NCBI RefSeq assembly: GCF_016889765.1
Contig: NZ_CP069533.1
Span: forward strand, 496,001 to 560,000
Direction of reading: 5' to 3'
Length of the DNA: 64,000 nucleotides
DNA from: Corynebacterium minutissimum
Lineage (GTDB): Bacteria; Actinomycetota; Actinomycetes; Mycobacteriales; Mycobacteriaceae
In this document: piece by piece, positions 63,641-64,000 of the stretch
Layout of the letters: every line of letters begins with the position of its first letter
Numbering within the stretch: the stretch's first letter is position 1
Made by a program: the position numbers and the translations under genes
The notes under the pieces: model-generated
What the model saw: only the letters and a program-made list of their open reading frames with translations
The model's database searches: none
What the model was told of the DNA's origin: nothing

Positions 63641-64000
63641 ATGGCCGACTTGGACGCCAAAAACGGCGACTCCAACTTCCCCATCGTTCGCGATGGCGTA
63701 GCCGCGTACCTGCACGATAACGACCCGGAAGAGACCCGTGAGTGGATGGAATCCCTCGACGGTCTGTTGGATTCTTCCGATCCGGAACGCGCCCGCTACC
63801 TCATGCTGCGCCTGCTTGAGCGCGCCACGGCAAAACGCGTACCGCTGCCGTCCCTGACGTCCACAGACTTTGTGAACACCATCCCCACCTCTCTCGAGCC
63901 GGAGTTCCCGGGCGATGAGGAGTTGGAGAAGCGCTACCGCCGCTGGATCCGCTGGAACGCAGCCATCATGGTGCACCGCGCACAGCGCCCAGGCATTGGC
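63641..64000 (+). CDS. aceE: Pyruvate dehydrogenase E1 component, homodimeric type (partial)
   Basis: The first 120 residues of AceE, the thiamine-diphosphate enzyme that decarboxylates pyruvate and passes acetyl to the E2 encoded 38 kb upstream. Recognisable N-terminal features are ETREWMESLDGLL, LPSLTSTDFVNTIP and YRRWIRWNAAIMVHRAQ. An AGGAGGA site lies four bases before the ATG. The window ends far short of the usual length of about 920 residues. Confidence 0.95.
   Translation, partial: MADLDAKNGDSNFPIVRDGVAAYLHDNDPEETREWMESLDGLLDSSDPERARYLMLRLLERATAKRVPLPSLTSTDFVNTIPTSLEPEFPGDEELEKRYRRWIRWNAAIMVHRAQRPGIG

Overview
The window is chromosomal DNA from a high-GC actinobacterium of the genus Corynebacterium. 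The gene order closely follows the well-known C. glutamicum stretch from plsC and glk through pimB', two nlpC/P60 genes, the cytochrome bc1-aa3 genes, ltsA, ilvE, pepB, the E2 gene, lipB-lipA, glnA, thrC, glnE-glnA2, rnpB and aceE. Protein features agree: a diheme cytochrome c1, a three-helix Rieske protein, an actinobacterial CtaF, mycolate-lineage mannolipid synthesis, and one E2 with three lipoyl domains. A full glycine cleavage system and some small genes differ from C. glutamicum, so this is another species. I cannot name it from sequence alone.

Layout. 1-4.7 kb (minus): exoribonuclease end, two acyltransferases, glucokinase, PimB'. 4.7-7.4 kb: two NlpC/P60 endopeptidases and a 0.9-kb non-coding region with 11-bp-periodic GTAAC-type repeats and a structured leader. 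7.4-13.9 kb (minus): qcrB, qcrA, qcrC, ctaE, ctaF, ctaC (ctaD is absent, as expected). 14.2-22.9 kb: asparagine synthetase LtsA, ErpA-like protein, DUF3043 protein, CobT-like protein, IlvE, leucyl aminopeptidase, glutaminase, a nicotinamidase with an apparent internal deletion. 23-34.2 kb (mostly plus): E2, an MFS protein, gcvP-gcvT-gcvH, lipB, lipA, a DUF4191 protein. This groups lipoate synthesis with lipoate-dependent enzymes. 34.3-39.7 kb: RDD protein, glnA, a TDT transporter, then three tandem secreted META-like paralogues. 39.8-46.6 kb: AlkC-type repair protein, NUDIX hydrolase, S1-type protease, tiny gene, thrC, MFS protein, small hypotheticals. 46.6-51.1 kb: glnE and glnA2. 51.2-57.4 kb: DUF2786 protein, CYTH-CHAD protein, small SPOR-like protein, galactokinase-like protein, RNB ribonuclease. 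57.4-62.1 kb: rnpB, RNase HI/phosphatase fusion, zinc-ribbon protein, Nif3-like protein, low-molecular-weight phosphatase, SURF1. 62.1-62.9 kb: AT-richer patch with a 14-bp inverted repeat, a small membrane protein and tRNA-Val. 63-64 kb: DUF3052 protein and the start of aceE.

How the genes work together. Respiration is represented by bc1, three oxidase subunits and SURF1. Central carbon and one-carbon metabolism are represented by glucokinase, AceE, E2, the glycine cleavage system and the lipoate enzymes. Nitrogen control is represented by GlnA, GlnA2, GlnE, glutaminase and LtsA. Envelope work is represented by PimB', NlpC proteins, LtsA and acyltransferases.

I see no prophage, complete insertion sequence, CRISPR array or defence island. 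The best discovery leads are the repeat array and leader upstream of nlpC, the META triplet with an identically spaced upstream box, the CobT-like and GalK-like proteins that lack catalytic residues, and the inverted-repeat patch beside tRNA-Val.
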